DNA of 64,000 nucleotides from Aralia elata (Eukaryota; Streptophyta; Magnoliopsida; Apiales; Araliaceae): the NCBI GenBank assembly GCA_034770075.1, contig JAVJAP010000357.1:1178001-1242000 (forward strand), given 5' to 3'. A program made the translations under genes and the position numbers. This document shows, in pieces, positions 10,460-22,562 of this stretch (the first letter of the stretch is position 1; each line of letters begins with the position of its first letter). The notes under the pieces are model-generated. The model made no database searches. It was not told where the DNA came from and saw nothing but the letters and a program-made list of their open reading frames with translations.

Positions 10460-11253
10460 AGCGAGCTTTGGATTCTAAAAGGCCAATAATTGTACTTCGG
10501 TATAAGGAGGCACTTTTAAATACTAATGCTAATAAATCTTCTTTACCTAGTGTTGTTTCTACTCTTTTGCAAGATTATCAGGATGTATTTCCCGAGGAGC
10601 TTCCACAAGGATTACCACCAATTCGGGGAATTGAACATCAAATTGACTTTGTCCCTGGTGCAACCATTCCAAACCGTCCAGCATACCACAGCAATCCCGA
10701 GGAGACAAAGGAATTGCAAAAGCAAGTTGACGAACTAATGGACAAAGGGTTTGTGAGGGAAAGCATGAGTCCATGTGCGGTTCCGGTTATCTTAGTACCT
10801 AAAAAGGATGGGAAGTGGCGCATGTGCATTGATTGTCGAGCGGTAAATAACATCATGGTAAAATATCGACATCCCATTCCTAGGTTAGATGATATGTTAG
10901 ATGAATTGCATGGATCTTGTGTGTTTTCTAAAATAGATTTAAAGAGTGGTTATCATCAAATTAGAATGTATGAGGGAGATGAATGGAAAATTACTTTTAA
11001 AACAAAATATAGGTTATATGAGTGGTTAGTCTTACCTTTTGGTTTAACTAATGCTGCTAGCACGTTCATGAGATTAATGAACCATGTTTTGTGTTCCTTC
11101 ATTGGAAAATTTGTAGTTGTCTACTTTGATGATATCTTGATCTACAGCAAGGATTTAGGTGAGCATGCATTGCATATAAAATCTATCCTAGAAGTGCTTC
11201 GGAAAGAAAAATTGTATGCCAATATGGACAAATGCACATTTTGTATGGATTGA
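10456..11253 (+). pseudogene. A reverse transcriptase
   Basis: Domains in order: FPEELPQGLPP linker, then RT motifs VPVILVPKKDGKWRMCIDCRAVN, KIDLKSGYHQIRM, LPFGLTNAASTF and the catalytic YFDDILIYS with both Asp residues intact. The frame ends in a TGA at 11251 (a CGA-type codon change) just before the FLGFVVS thumb block, which continues in the same frame with another stop. RT copies the element RNA to DNA. The polymerase core is readable, but the gene is broken on both sides. Confidence 0.85.
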
Positions 11254-11816
11254 GTTGTGTTTCTTGGGTTTGTTGTCAGTGTGTAGGGAGTACAGGTTGA
11301 CGAAGAGAAAATAAGGGCAATCCGAGAATGGCCAACTCCTACGAATGTCAGTCAAGTTCGTAGCTTTCATGGACTCACAAGTTTCTATAGACGGTTTGTA
11401 AGGAACTTCAGCGAAGTCACAGCACCATTCACCGAAGTAATCAAAAAGAGTGTAGGATTCAAGTGAGGTGATGCGCAGGAAAAGGCGATTAATTTGATTA
11501 AAGAAAAATTAACTAACGCTCCTTTACTTGTATTGCCTAATTTCACTAAAACCTTTGAAATTGAATGTGATGCTTCAGGGTTAGGCATTGGAGCTGTGTT
11601 GATGCAAGAAGGAAAACCAGTGGCATATTTCAGTGAAAATTGAGTAAAGCAGCTTTGAACTATCCTACTTATGACAAGGAGTTATATGCGTTGGTTCGAT
11701 CATTGGAGACTTGGCAACATTACCAATGGCCTAAGGAATTTGTGATTCACACGGAACATGAATCGTTGAAATATTTGAAGGGCCAACACAAGTTAAACAA
11801 GAGACATGCACGATGA
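11254..11816 (+). pseudogene. A RT thumb and RNase H
   Basis: Same-frame continuation with stops at 11251, 11284 and near 11464 (TGG to TGA). IREWPTPTNVSQVRSFHGL and FYRRFVRNFS match the chromovirus connection. FEIECDASGLGIGAVL carries the first RNase H Asp. Loss of one A near 11640 shifts the frame, and a further TGA precedes 11817. RNase H would remove the RNA strand; this copy cannot be made intact. Confidence 0.75.
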
Positions 11817-13036
11817 ATGGAGTTCATCGAGACATTTCCATACGTCATTCGTTATAAGCAAGGTAAGGAAAATGTCGTGGCCGATGCTCTTTCGCGAAGG
11901 TATGTGTTGTTAAATACTCTTGACAGAAAATTACTTGGTTTTGAACAAATTAAAGAATTATATGATAATGACCATGATTTCTGTGAAGAGTTTAAAAATT
12001 GTGAAAAGAATGTTGTAGGTAAATACTTCAAGATAGATGGATTCTTATTTCGTGAGAATCGATTATGTATACCTGCATGTTCTTTACGTGAATTATTGGT
12101 TCGAGAATCACATGGAGGTGGTTTGATAGGACATTTTGGTGTTGATAAGACTTTATTTGTTATAAGAACATTTCTATTGGTCCCATATAAAACGAGATGT
12201 GGAAAGAATTTGTGATAGATGCATTACATATCGTCAAGCTAAATCTCGTGTTCAACCCCATGAGTTATACACACCATTGCCTATTTTGAGTGAACCTTGG
12301 ATTGACTTCTCTATGGACTTTGTATTGGGTTTACCTAGATCTAAGCATTGTCATGATTCTATATTTGTGATCGTGGATAGGTTTTTAAAAATGGCACACT
12401 TTATCCCATGCCACAAAACTGATGATGCATCCCATGTTGCTGATTTATTATTTAGAGACATTGTGCGTTTGCATGGCATGCCCCAAACAATTGTTTCGAA
12501 TAGAGATGCTAAGTTCTTAAGCTATTTTTGGAAGACTTTGTGGTGTAAACTAGGAACTAAACTGCTGTTTTTAACTACTTGTCATCCACAAACTGATAGT
12601 CAAACGAAAGTAGTAAATAGAACTTTATCTGCATTATTGAGAGCCATCATTAAAATGAACATTAAACTTTGGGAAGAATGTCTACCACATGTTGAGTTTG
12701 CTTACAATAGATCTGTTCACTCTGCTACTAAATTCTCACCTTTTGAAATTGTGTATGGCTTTAATCCTTTAACACCATTGGATTTATCACCATTACCTGT
12801 TTCTGAGTATACTAACATGGATGGCAAGAACAAAGCTGATTTTGTTAAGCAGATACATGAGAAGACAAGACTCAACATCGAGAAGAGAACGGATCAATAT
12901 GCCAGACAGGCCAACAAAGGTCGGCGTCAAGTAATCTTCGAACCCGGGGATTGGATGTGGCTACACTTGCGTAAGGAAAGATTTCCTGATCAAAGGCGTT
13001 CGAAACTACTTCCAATAGGAGATGGACCATTTCAAG
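11817..13036 (+). pseudogene. A integrase, N-terminal and core part (split by copia-2)
   Basis: Begins after the RNase H tail (GKENVVADALSRR). The zinc finger H-H-C-C spans about 12110-12230, with a one-base loss near 12168. In the core, the first catalytic Asp is present (MDFVLGLP), but the second motif reads VSNRDAKF with Asn for Asp, and the Glu motif reads TKVVNRTL with Lys for Glu. All three changes across PR and IN are G to A. GDGPFQV at 13015-13036 is cut by copia-2 and continues at 22106. Integrase would be catalytically dead. Confidence 0.85.
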
Positions 13037-14853
13037 TGTTAGGTTTGTATATAGCGCGAACATGCAATCAAATTACATAAATACTGCGGAAGCGCAATAA
13101 AAACGGATTTTAAAAATTTTCATACAAACCATTACCATGATCATCCTTGTGATCAATCATCAATTAAACGAAAGAGATAGAGATATAGAATTATACCCTC
13201 GTGAATCAAAGCTTCCTCAGGTACAAGTTCACCTCCAATTCCTTCGTGTTCTCCTTGAGTTCTACCGATTAAATTCCTTCCTTTGATTAACGTTAGCCAC
13301 CCAAGTGTTTGGCCTCTAGAGATGATCCACCAAGGAATAATAGTTGTTCAAGAAGATGGGTGTTGGCAAAACCCTAGTTTCTATCTCTATAGAAATTGCA
13401 AGTACTCTCTCTCTCTCCAATTCTTATAGAAGAGTGTGTAACTAACTGTCTAACCCTAAATCATGATAAGATTCCTCTTATTTATAGATATAGGGAACCC
13501 TCCTAAACTATTTAGGATTAGGTTTTTTTTATTTTAATTAAGCTCCTTTAATTAATTAAACTCCTAATCCAATTAGGAATTTATGAGAGTACTTTTATTA
13601 ATTAATTCTCAAACCCTTTTAGGAACTAAATAATAATAATAGTAATAATAATAATAATAAGACTCCTCTTATTAATTTATATTTAATATTTTCAAAGTAT
13701 TAAATAATAAATATTCAGCTATTTAATTTATTCTATCTCCATAGATTAAATTAAATACACTTAACTTATTATTACAATTATGTCATTTACTTCTTAAACA
13801 AATATTTTTCTTTTGCGGTGTGACCCTTTAGGTTCTCCATATTAAACCAGTTGTGAATAAATCAATTAGAACAATTCTAATCTTATATAAATAAATAAAT
13901 TAAACTATTTAATTTATTTAAATAAATAATATTTATCCTACAATAAGGGTAAGCCCCCTTAGCGATCAACGACTTTCCAGATAATATAGATTTTAACATT
14001 AATCACAAAAGAACCTTTCAGTGCATAGTTACCGTACAATTCAATCCTTCTACCATACAATATCCCAATTAAATATAAGACATAGAATTACTGTCAAGTC
14101 TTATTTTATTTAATTATATGTATTTTGATTCTCAAATGCACAACTCTGATTAATGCAAATTAGAAACTTCTTTCTAATTTCATTCTGCTTTAGCCAAAGA
14201 CTTCTGAGTTGTCATTTATCAAATCACATAGGACATTTACTCCTTTTAGTAGAAGTGGTAGATTTTTTGTTGACCATTCACCTATCTCCATGTACAACTT
14301 ATTATACCCAATCATACCATTTGATATACCCTAAGGGTCTTAAGGGACATATCAAAGTATAACTCATCACACACAAGATACTATGATGATCTCAAGTCCA
14401 AGGATCACTTGTACTACTATCACTAGAGGAATTCCCATTGACAGGCGAGTAAAACTCCATTAGGTATTCCTTAGCGAGCCACGTTCAGTGAACTTATTCT
14501 CTAATAAGCACCTACATACTTGCTTTAGTGTCTCCACACAAATGATTATGAGATCAATCATCCTCTTCATAAGAGCAAGCAACGTATGTACTAATCTATC
14601 CGGATTCACTAGTCCCCTTTTTAGTAATCCATCGATTAGGAACGATTTTAGTTTGTGAGCTATCTTGAATTTAGATCTCATTAGCATGATCACCATCATG
14701 ATTCTAAAAACATTGCTCAAAACTATGGGTTTATCACATTTAATATAACAGCACAATGTAGATAAAGTAAAATGCCTTTAATAACCGAATAAGATTACAA
14801 AGTATATGCTACATCATATCAAATATGATTGGCTTGTGTACATAATACTTTTA
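13037..14853 (-). repeat. copia-2 3' LTR
   Basis: Starts TGTTAGGTTTG and ends CTTTTA on the plus strand; the other LTR ends CTTTCA, so the terminal CA is mutated here. It holds AT-rich microsatellite-like ATAATA runs around 13628-13660 and no coding frame. Confidence 0.9.
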
Positions 14854-14866
14854 ATCTCCCACTTGC
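14854..14866 (-). other. copia-2 polypurine tract
   Basis: ATCTCCCACTTGC on the plus strand, i.e. GCAAGTGGGAGAT in the sense direction, directly upstream of the 3' LTR. This is the usual copia tract that primes plus-strand DNA. Confidence 0.85.
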
Positions 14867-17460
14867 ACTAAAGTCAATCGCCATGGTATCTAATACCCTT
14901 CTTCTCTAAGTGACAATCATCCTGCTATTGGATAAAGCTTCAGTAGATGGATATGTAATGTTGTTCTCGAGAGTCCACTATCTCTATAGTGACTTTTCCT
15001 CTTTCAATGATTCCACTAATCAAATGAAAGTGCCGCAACACTTGTTTGAATCTAAGATGAGACTTAGGAACTATTCCTAGTTCTGTAATGAACTTTTCAT
15101 CCAAACAATCAACTTGCAGCTTCATTTACAACTATATACTTTGTCTTTGTCACTAAACCAGCAACTCTTTGCTGTTTGGAACTTTTCCAATTCACTGCAC
15201 CACCTTTCAAGGTAACAATTTAACTTAAAGTGGATTTGTTATCGTCTTGGTCAGTCTAAAAAACTTGAGTCTGTTTAGCCCTCTAGTTTTAATTCAGACC
15301 TACCATGAATCATGATCACATCTTCAGTACCGGTTAAGTGCTTAAAGATGTTTATCACTGTCTTACAGTGATCATCTCCAGAATATGACTGATCAACATC
15401 AAGCCTTGTATATTCATTGCATACATGATAGTAACTCATGCGATCTCTCTTTCAATTGGGGACAATTTTAGAGAGATACACTCCTTGGCTCATCATCATG
15501 AGACCTCTCTTGGAGTTTATCATGCTAAACGCCTTTAGCATCAAATGAATATACGTTCCTTGGGTCAAGCCGAACATCCTTTTAAATCTATCTATATAGA
15601 TTTATATCCCCAATTTATGGGATGCTCCTCCCAAGTCATTCATGGAGGAATGTTTAGACAATTTTATCTTTACTGATTGTAGCATTGGTGTGTTATTCCT
15701 TATCAGTAGTATATCAACATATAATACCAAGAATGTCACAGCGCTCCTACTGACCCTTTTGTACACACTAGGTTCATTCTCGTTTTTGATAAAATCAAAC
15801 TCTTTTGATTGTCTCATCAAAACAAATGTTCCATCTTTGAGAAGCTTGCTTCAATCCATCAATGGATCATTGTAGCTTAAAACACGATTTGCTTCAACCT
15901 TTGAAACAAATTCCTCTGGCTGTATCATACATACATTCTCCTCAAGTCTTCATTGAGGAAGGGCGTCTCAACATCTATTTTGCCAGATTTCGTAAAAAGC
16001 TGCAATCACAAGCAAAATCCAAATGGACTTGAGCATTACCCGGTAATAAGGTTTTATAACAGTCAACTCCTTGACTTGAAAAACCTTTTAAACAGGTCTG
16101 GTCTTATAGGTCTCCACCTTTCCATTTGCCCCAGTCTTTCTCTTAAAGACCCATATTCACACTCTAGGCACTATGCCCTTTTGTGGAGTAACCAGAGTCT
16201 ATACTTGGTTCTCACACATGGAGTCCATTTCAGATTTTATGGCCATCTGCCATTTCTCTGAGTGTCTTCTACTCATAGCCTCTTCGTATATAACTGGATC
16301 ATCATCCTCTATGATGCGTACCTCATCATCATCCTCTATGATGAATCCATACCTCCCAGGTATCTTTAGTATTCTTCCAAATTTACGATTCGGTTGTGGT
16401 ACAATAGGTCTATCCACAAGTTCCTCGATTCGACTTAAAGTGCTTTGTGGTTCTTGAACTCCTTCAAGATCTATTCCCTCCCACTAGCTCCTTCAATGAT
16501 AAACACCTTTATCTAAGAAGGCAGCATATAGGATTATAGTAATAATACCCTAAACTTTCTTTAAGATATCCCACAAGTCTGCACTTGTCAGATTTTGTCC
16601 CAAACTTATCTTTGAAACTTTTTCACATAAGCTGGATAACCCCTTATCTTAACATACTTAAGAGTAGGAATCCTTCCTATCTATAACCTTTATGGAGTCT
16701 TGGGCCCGAATTTTTGAGGTTACCTTTTTTTTGTAGATATGCAGCCGTTTCTAGGGCATAACCCCAGATGGATACTAGAATGTCGGTAAAAATCATTATG
16801 GACTGCACCATGTCCAACAAGGTACAACTTCTCCTTTTAGATACACTAATCAATTATTGCGTATTAGGAGGTGTCCATTATGAGAAAATACCATTTTAAG
16901 ATGATCTAGAAACTCATTGCTCAAGTATTCCTTCCTCGATCTGATCAAAGAATCTTAATACTTTGTCAATATGTTTCACTTCTGAATTCTTTGAACATTT
17001 CAAATGATTCAAACTTGTATTTTATCAAATACACACATTCAGCTCTTTGAATGACCATCTCCTTTTCTTTTATTAGTTTATTCAATTTGCAAAATATTTT
17101 TCATGTAAGTCAAGTATACAAAGTCTATCAAGTAATCTTCCAGTTTCAAACAAAACATTATCATTATAAATAGAACAACAATTGTTCTTAAATATAATAC
17201 CAGAACCTTCCTTGTCCAATAATGAAAATTCTAATGTTTCTAATGAGAACTGGAACATAATAACAACTTATTAACTTAATAGGCTTGCCCGTAGGCAATG
17301 CTAAACTATAAGTTCCTATGGTTAATGCAGCAACCTTTGCTCCATTCCCACACATAAGATTACTTACTCTTAGTTTAGCTTTCTACTTCTGCTTAGTCTC
17401 TGCATTGGATTGCATACGTGAGAACTACAGCCGGTATCCAATACCCAAGTAGAACCCTGA
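14867..17460 (-). pseudogene. copia-2 pol (protease, integrase, RT, RNase H), degenerate
   Basis: Sense is leftward. Protease motif VLDTGCSSH is at about 17457-17403, with the preceding Trp intact, unlike copia-1. Integrase traces (16741-17060) align with the copia-1 integrase. The RT start (16417-16199) shows YEEAMSRRHSEKWQMAIKSEMDSM. The catalytic region (15820-15602) shows FLVLYVDILLI, in which the usual YVDD has lost one Asp. Stops and frameshifts are frequent, so no product is expected. Confidence 0.8.
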
Positions 17461-18348
17461 CTTATAGAAAGATTTATTTTTAATCATGAACAAACTTATA
17501 TCTGTAACCGAAGCTTCACTAAGCTTCTTCTGGTTAGCCTCTGTAAGATTCTCCTTACAGTTTCCTTTCTAGTATCCAGGCTTATTGCAGTGGAAGCAAA
17601 CTCCTTTGCTATCTGCATCAATCTTGTTCTTAGTGTCCTTAGTTATTGCATTTCCTTATACCTTCTTTGAATTGTTTTTCTTTTAAGAAAATCATTTGGC
17701 CCTCTTCCGCTTCCTAGAAGAATCATCTACCAGTAAGACTTGGTCTTTCTTGGTTGGAAAGTGACTCTTTACGGTTTTCAACGTGTTTAAGCAACTCAGG
17801 CAGGCTGATATATATAGCTTGTTCATGTGGAAATTCACAACAAATTGTGAGAAAGAATCCGAAAGTGATTGTAAGATCAAATCTTGGATCAACTCTCCAT
17901 CCATGACAAAACCTTGTTATCCTAATTGTTCAATCAGTTTGATCATTTTTAGGACATTTGTCTATACTGTAGTGCCATCGGTTATTATAGATTGGAAGAA
18001 CTCCTTAGATATCTGATATCTAACAGTCTTACTTTCCTCACCATTCAACTCCTTGAAGGTGTAGGAGTACAGTAGAAGCATCCATAGTTTCATGCCGACG
18101 CTGAAGCTCGTTACTCATGGATGCGAGCATGATGCATTGAGCCAACTGTGCATCATCTTGCCACTTTCTAAAAGTAGCAATCTCTTCCTCAGAGGTATTG
18201 TCTGCAACCATTTCAGGGATAGGCGTATTAAGGACATAAGATAGCTTTTCAGCCTTGAGAACTATTCTCAAATTCCTTAACTAGTCCGTGTTATTTGGTC
18301 CAGTTAATTAGCATCTAATATGCTCCGTAGTGATAGTAAATTAGACAT
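17461..18348 (-). pseudogene. copia-2 gag, degenerate
   Basis: The ATG is at 18348-18346. Readable pieces are MRIVLKAEKLSYVLNTP (18271-18038) and MDGELIQDLILQSL plus a basic tail (17904-17692), in different frames. They align with the intact gag frame of copia-1. The zinc-knuckle region near 17590 is damaged. Confidence 0.8.
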
Positions 18349-18528
18349 TGTAAAATTCTGTAAATGAAATAGACAACATTTTAGCATACATTAATTACCA
18401 AAATAAATTAGGTCTTTATTTTAAATTGGTACATCTCGCTTTTTCATCAAACTATATTACTCTCATTATATAGTTCGACAAATCTAATTAAAGATTTGCT
18501 AGCGAAAATAAGGATCCCATTTCAAATG

Positions 18529-18847
18529 TATATAGCCTTGTGTGTGCACAACAAACTATATATAAATAAATAGACAGACAATTATTGTCAATTACATCAC
18601 TATGTAACTCCTTGTATTTTTTTTCTTAGATTATAATGGTCAAGTGTGTGCACATTCGAACTAAAATAATCTAAGTTAAGTCCAACCTAGCACTTCCATA
18701 TATGTGAAGAGAAAAAGACCGCCCTTGTGTGTGCACAACGAAGCAGTAATATTCAATTCCTTAATAAGCATCAAATGTGATAAAACAAAATCTTAAATAT
18801 TTAATACTCGTCTTGTGTGTGCACAACAAACTCATATTAAATATTTA
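18529..18847 (-). other. copia-2 leader hairpin series (3 units)
   Basis: Each unit has the core TTGTG-TGTG-CACAA (plus strand). Unit 1 (18529-18562) has outer arms TATATAG/CTATATA. Unit 2 (about 18724-18745) has weak outer pairing. Unit 3 (18794-18847) has 13-bp perfect outer arms TAAATATTTAATA/TATTAAATATTTA. The loop is TGTG in all three units, against GTGA in all three of copia-1. Confidence 0.65.
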
Positions 18848-18975
18848 ATACTTTATTATTTTACTATGCTAGAAGGAGACGTTCGATATTCCTAATATCT
18901 TTGAACGCTTAGGACTTAATATGATTTTCTTTGAAGGGTTTGTATTTATTAGTCTCATCTTGTTTAGCGTGCATG

Positions 18976-18978
<3 letters not shown>

Positions 18979-19010
<32 letters not shown>

Positions 19011-19047
19011 CGCGTCATATTATTTGACGTGCGAAGCATGTTGGATA

Positions 19048-19079
<32 letters not shown>
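18979..19079. repeat. (TA)n microsatellites in copia-2 leader
   Basis: TA runs at 18979-19005 and 19048-19079, at the same positions as in copia-1 but with different lengths. Confidence 0.9.
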
Positions 19080-19633
19080 GTAATCATGCACATATAGAAT
19101 ACTATATTCTACCCGGATTGATTATAGACTTTTATTCTAGTTTGGTTCACTAGAGCCACCAAGTGAACCAAAAGGTCAAACCTAGGGTGCAAGAATTAAA
19201 TTTAAATATAACTATTACATTTAAACACGGGCTCCATTATAAACGGGTCTTCAAGCGCTCCTTGCTCCTTTGTCTCTAATTCTTCAAGTAATTTTAACTA
19301 AACCTATTACATAAACTATTTACAATAAATAGAAACCTTGATCAGCAGTCAAGGGAAAGTACATAGGAGGGAGATAAAATTTACATTAAGAAAAATTAGA
19401 GAAGACGAGGTACTCAGACCCCATTTATAAAACCCATTCATTCAAGCATCCTCTAAAATAATTTCAATCACACATTGGTCAATAGTCCATAATCAAGACC
19501 TATTTATTATCATACATATCTCCATATGTATCAATAAATAACATTCATCTCATGAATAATAAAACCATTCCACATATGTATTGATATCATTTAATGGGCA
19601 ATTAAAAGTCTACTAGAAATCTAATTTTGAAAC

Positions 19634-20003
19634 AAAAATAAACTCATTTATTTTAATCAAAATTTAAATCATAATAAACTAATTTATTTTATTTTATCCA
19701 ATTTTGAATAAAAATAAACTCCTTTATTTTTAATCAAATTTCAAATCAAAATAAACTCCTTTATTTTAATTAACATGGAAACCAATTTCAAGTTCAAAAT
19801 AAACTCCTTTATTTTAACTTAAAATTGCTTGAAAAAATAAAATATGTTAAATCCTATTCCTTATCAAAATAAACATCTTTATTTTTAAGGAAACCATATG
19901 TGAATAAACTCCATTATTCTAGTTAACGTAGAATCCAATTCCAAGTTCAAATAAAACTTTTAATTTTAATTATATTCCAATTCAAAATAAACCTTTTATT
20001 TTA
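19634..20003 (-). repeat. Array of about nine AT hairpins in copia-2 leader
   Basis: Repeats of AAAATAAA-CTCC-TTTATTTT, an 8-bp perfect stem with a 4-nt loop, at about 19634, 19673, 19710, 19748, 19797, 19866, 19902, 19944 and 19980. One unit is GAATAA-ACTCCA-TTATTC, a paired change in both arms. Copia-1 has two units at the same place. Confidence 0.65.
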
Positions 20004-20050
20004 ATTGAAAATAAATAAAATCAAAATAAAAAAAATTTCAAAATCTGCAG

Positions 20051-20178
20051 ACCGGCGCGGCCGCGCTCCAAATTGAACTAGGAGCGGCGCGGCCGCGCAG
20101 CACCCCAGAAACGATTTCTAGGTTCGGGCGCAACCGCGCTCCAGAATGAACTGGAAGCGGCGCGGCTGCGCCGCGTAG
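20051..20178 (-). repeat. GC-rich palindrome cluster in copia-2 leader
   Basis: Two perfect copies of GCGCGGCCGCGC (20055-20066, 20087-20098) and two variants (around 20125-20140 and 20158-20176) within an otherwise AT-rich leader, about 100 bp from the primer-binding site. Confidence 0.8.
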
Positions 20179-20275
20179 CAGACTTCGAAATTTTTTTCCG
20201 TTGCCCAGAAAATCGATCCAATCACATACCCATACATACATGGAATCATAATAATCGATAATTAGCACAAGGTTA

Positions 20276-20289
20276 GGCTCTGATACCAT
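20276..20289 (-). other. copia-2 primer-binding site, initiator tRNA-Met
   Basis: GGCTCTGATACCAT on the plus strand, i.e. ATGGTATCAGAGCC in the sense direction, directly next to the LTR. Confidence 0.9.
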
Positions 20290-22105
20290 TGTTAGGTTTG
20301 TATATAGCGCGAACATGCAATCAAATTACATAAATAGTGCGGAAGCGCAATAAAACGGATTTTAAAATTTTTCATACAAATCATCACCATGATCATCCTT
20401 GTGATCAATCATTAATTAAACGAAAGAGATAGAGATATAGAATTATACCCTCGTGAATCAAAGCTTCCTCAAGTACAAGTTCACCTCCAATTCCTTCGCG
20501 TTCTCCTTGAGTTCCACCGATTAAATTCCTTCATTTGATCAACGTTAGCCACCCAAGTGTTTGGCCTCTAGAGATGATCCACCAAGGAATAATAGTTGTT
20601 CAAGAAGATGGGTGTTGGCAAAACCCTAGTTTCTATCTCTATAGAAATTGCAAGTACTCTCTCTCTCTCTCCAATTCTTATAGAAGAGTGTGTAACTAAC
20701 TGTCTAACCCTAAATCATGATAAGATTCCTCTTATTTATAGATATAGGGAACCCTCCTAAACTATTTAGGATTAGGTTTTTTTTTATTTTAATTAAACTC
20801 CTTTAATTAATTAAACTCCTAATCCAATTAGGAATTTATGAGAGTACTTTTATTAATTAATTCCCAAACCCTTTTAAGAACTAAATAATAATAATGGTAA
20901 TAATAATAATAAGACTCCTCTTATTAATTTATATTTAATATTTTCAAAATATTAAATAATAAATATTAAGTTATTTAATTTATTCTATCTCCATAGATTA
21001 AATTAAATACACTTAACTTATTATTACAATTATGTCATTTACTTCTTAAACAAATATTTTTCTTTTGCGGTGTGACCCTTTAGGTTCTCCATATTAAACC
21101 GGTTGTGAATAAATCAATTAGAACAATTCTAATCTTATTTAAATAAATAAATTAAACTGTTTAATTTATTTAAATAAATAATATTTATTCTACAATAGGG
21201 GTAAGCCCCCTTAGCGATCAACGACTTTCCAGATAATATAGATTTCAACATTAATCACAAAAGAACCTTTTACTGTATAGTTACCGTACAATTCAATCCT
21301 TCCACCATACAATGTCGCAATTAAATATAAGACATGGAATTACTGTCAAGTCTTATTTTATTTAATTATATGTATTTCGATTCTCAAATGCACAACTCTG
21401 ATTAATGCAAATTAGAAACTTCTTTCTAATTTCATTCTGCTTTGGCCAAAGACTTCTGAGTTGTCATTTGTTAAATCACATAGGACATTCACTCCTTTTA
21501 CTAGAAATGGTAGATTCTTTGTTGACCATTCACCTATCTCCATGTACAACTTATTATACCCAATCATACCCTTTGATATACCCTAAAGGTCTTAAGGGAC
21601 ATGTCAAAGTATAACTCATCACACACAAGATACTATGATGATCTCAAGTCCAAGGATCACTTGTACTACTATCACTAGAGGAATTCCTATTGACAGGCGA
21701 GTAAAACTCCATTAGGTTTTCCTTAGCGAGCCACGTTCAGTGAACTTATTCTCTAATAAGCACCTACATACTTTCTTTAGTGTCTCCACACAAATGATTA
21801 TGAGATCAATCATCCTCTTCATAAGAGCAAGCAACGTATGTACTAATCTATCCGGATTCACTAATCCTCTTTTTAGTAATCCATCGATTAGGAACGATTT
21901 TAGTTTGTGAGCTATCTTGAATTTAGATCTCATTAGCATGATCACCATCATGATTCTAAAAACATTGCTCAAAACTATGGGTTTATAACATTTAATATAA
22001 CAGCACAATGTAGATAAAGTAAAATGCCTTTAATAACCGAATAAGATTACAAAGTATATGCTACATCATATCAAATATGATTGGCTTGTGTGCATACTAC
22101 TTTCA
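20290..22105 (-). repeat. copia-2 5' LTR
   Basis: TGTTAGGTTTG...CTTTCA, 1816 bp. It aligns along its whole length with 13037-14853 with a few percent difference. It is followed by the TCAAG duplication and then the rest of the A integrase. Confidence 0.9.
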
Positions 22106-22562
22106 TCAAGTGCTTGAACGCATTAACAACAATGCTTACAAATTGGATTTACCCGGTGAGTATACTGTTAGTGCAACTTTCAATGTTTCTAATCTAAGCC
22201 CGTTTGATGTAGGTGAAGAGTTGAGGAAAAATCCTTCCCAAGAGGAGAGGTATAATGAGGACATCCTTAGCCCCGAGACCCATGACGAAACCCGAGAAGA
22301 TCCATTGCATTTGCCTTGTGGACTCATTACGAGAGCTCGAGCCAAAACCTTCAAAGAAGGACTTAACGGAATGATCCACGAACTAAGGAACGAGGTTGGA
22401 TCAAGTATAGAGTTTATAGAGATGGAGCCCAAGCGTATAAAGCCCGTGAACATGTTGCGAATGGACGTGGCGAACAAAACAGCGAAAGAAACCAGCTTGG
22501 ATGGAACAGGCTTCACCGCCCCGGCGGCAGGAAACAAGGCATTTCTACCGCCCCGGCGGTGA
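22106..22562 (+). pseudogene. A integrase C-terminus, running into the 3' LTR
   Basis: Continues from 13036 after copia-2: NAYKLDLPGEYTVSATFNVS and LSPFDVGEEL are the typical end of chromovirus integrases. The frame crosses the LTR start at 22253 and continues with ETREDPLHLP and ITRARAKTFKEGLN to a stop at 22560-22562. About 300 bp of coding sequence therefore lie inside the LTR. The same frame is readable in the 5' LTR (7251-7583). Such overlap is known for CRM-type elements. Confidence 0.8.
22238..22252 (+). other. A polypurine tract
   Basis: The purine-rich run CCAAGAGGAGAGGTA lies directly upstream of the 3' LTR start at 22253. It is also read as codons of the integrase tail. Confidence 0.7.

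Larger units (their letters stand above)
13037..22105 (-). mobile_element. copia-2: Ty1/copia element with both LTRs
   Basis: Minus-strand element with LTRs at 13037-14853 and 20290-22105 (1817 and 1816 bp) and a target duplication TCAAG at 13032-13036 and 22106-22110. It is inserted inside the integrase of chromovirus A. Primer-binding site and polypurine tract are readable, but gag and pol are heavily broken. It belongs to the same family as copia-1. Confidence 0.9.

Noticed and set aside
13039..13080. Apparent integrase C-terminus continuing past 13036
   Set aside because: The last codons are copia-2 LTR sequence; the real continuation starts at 22106.
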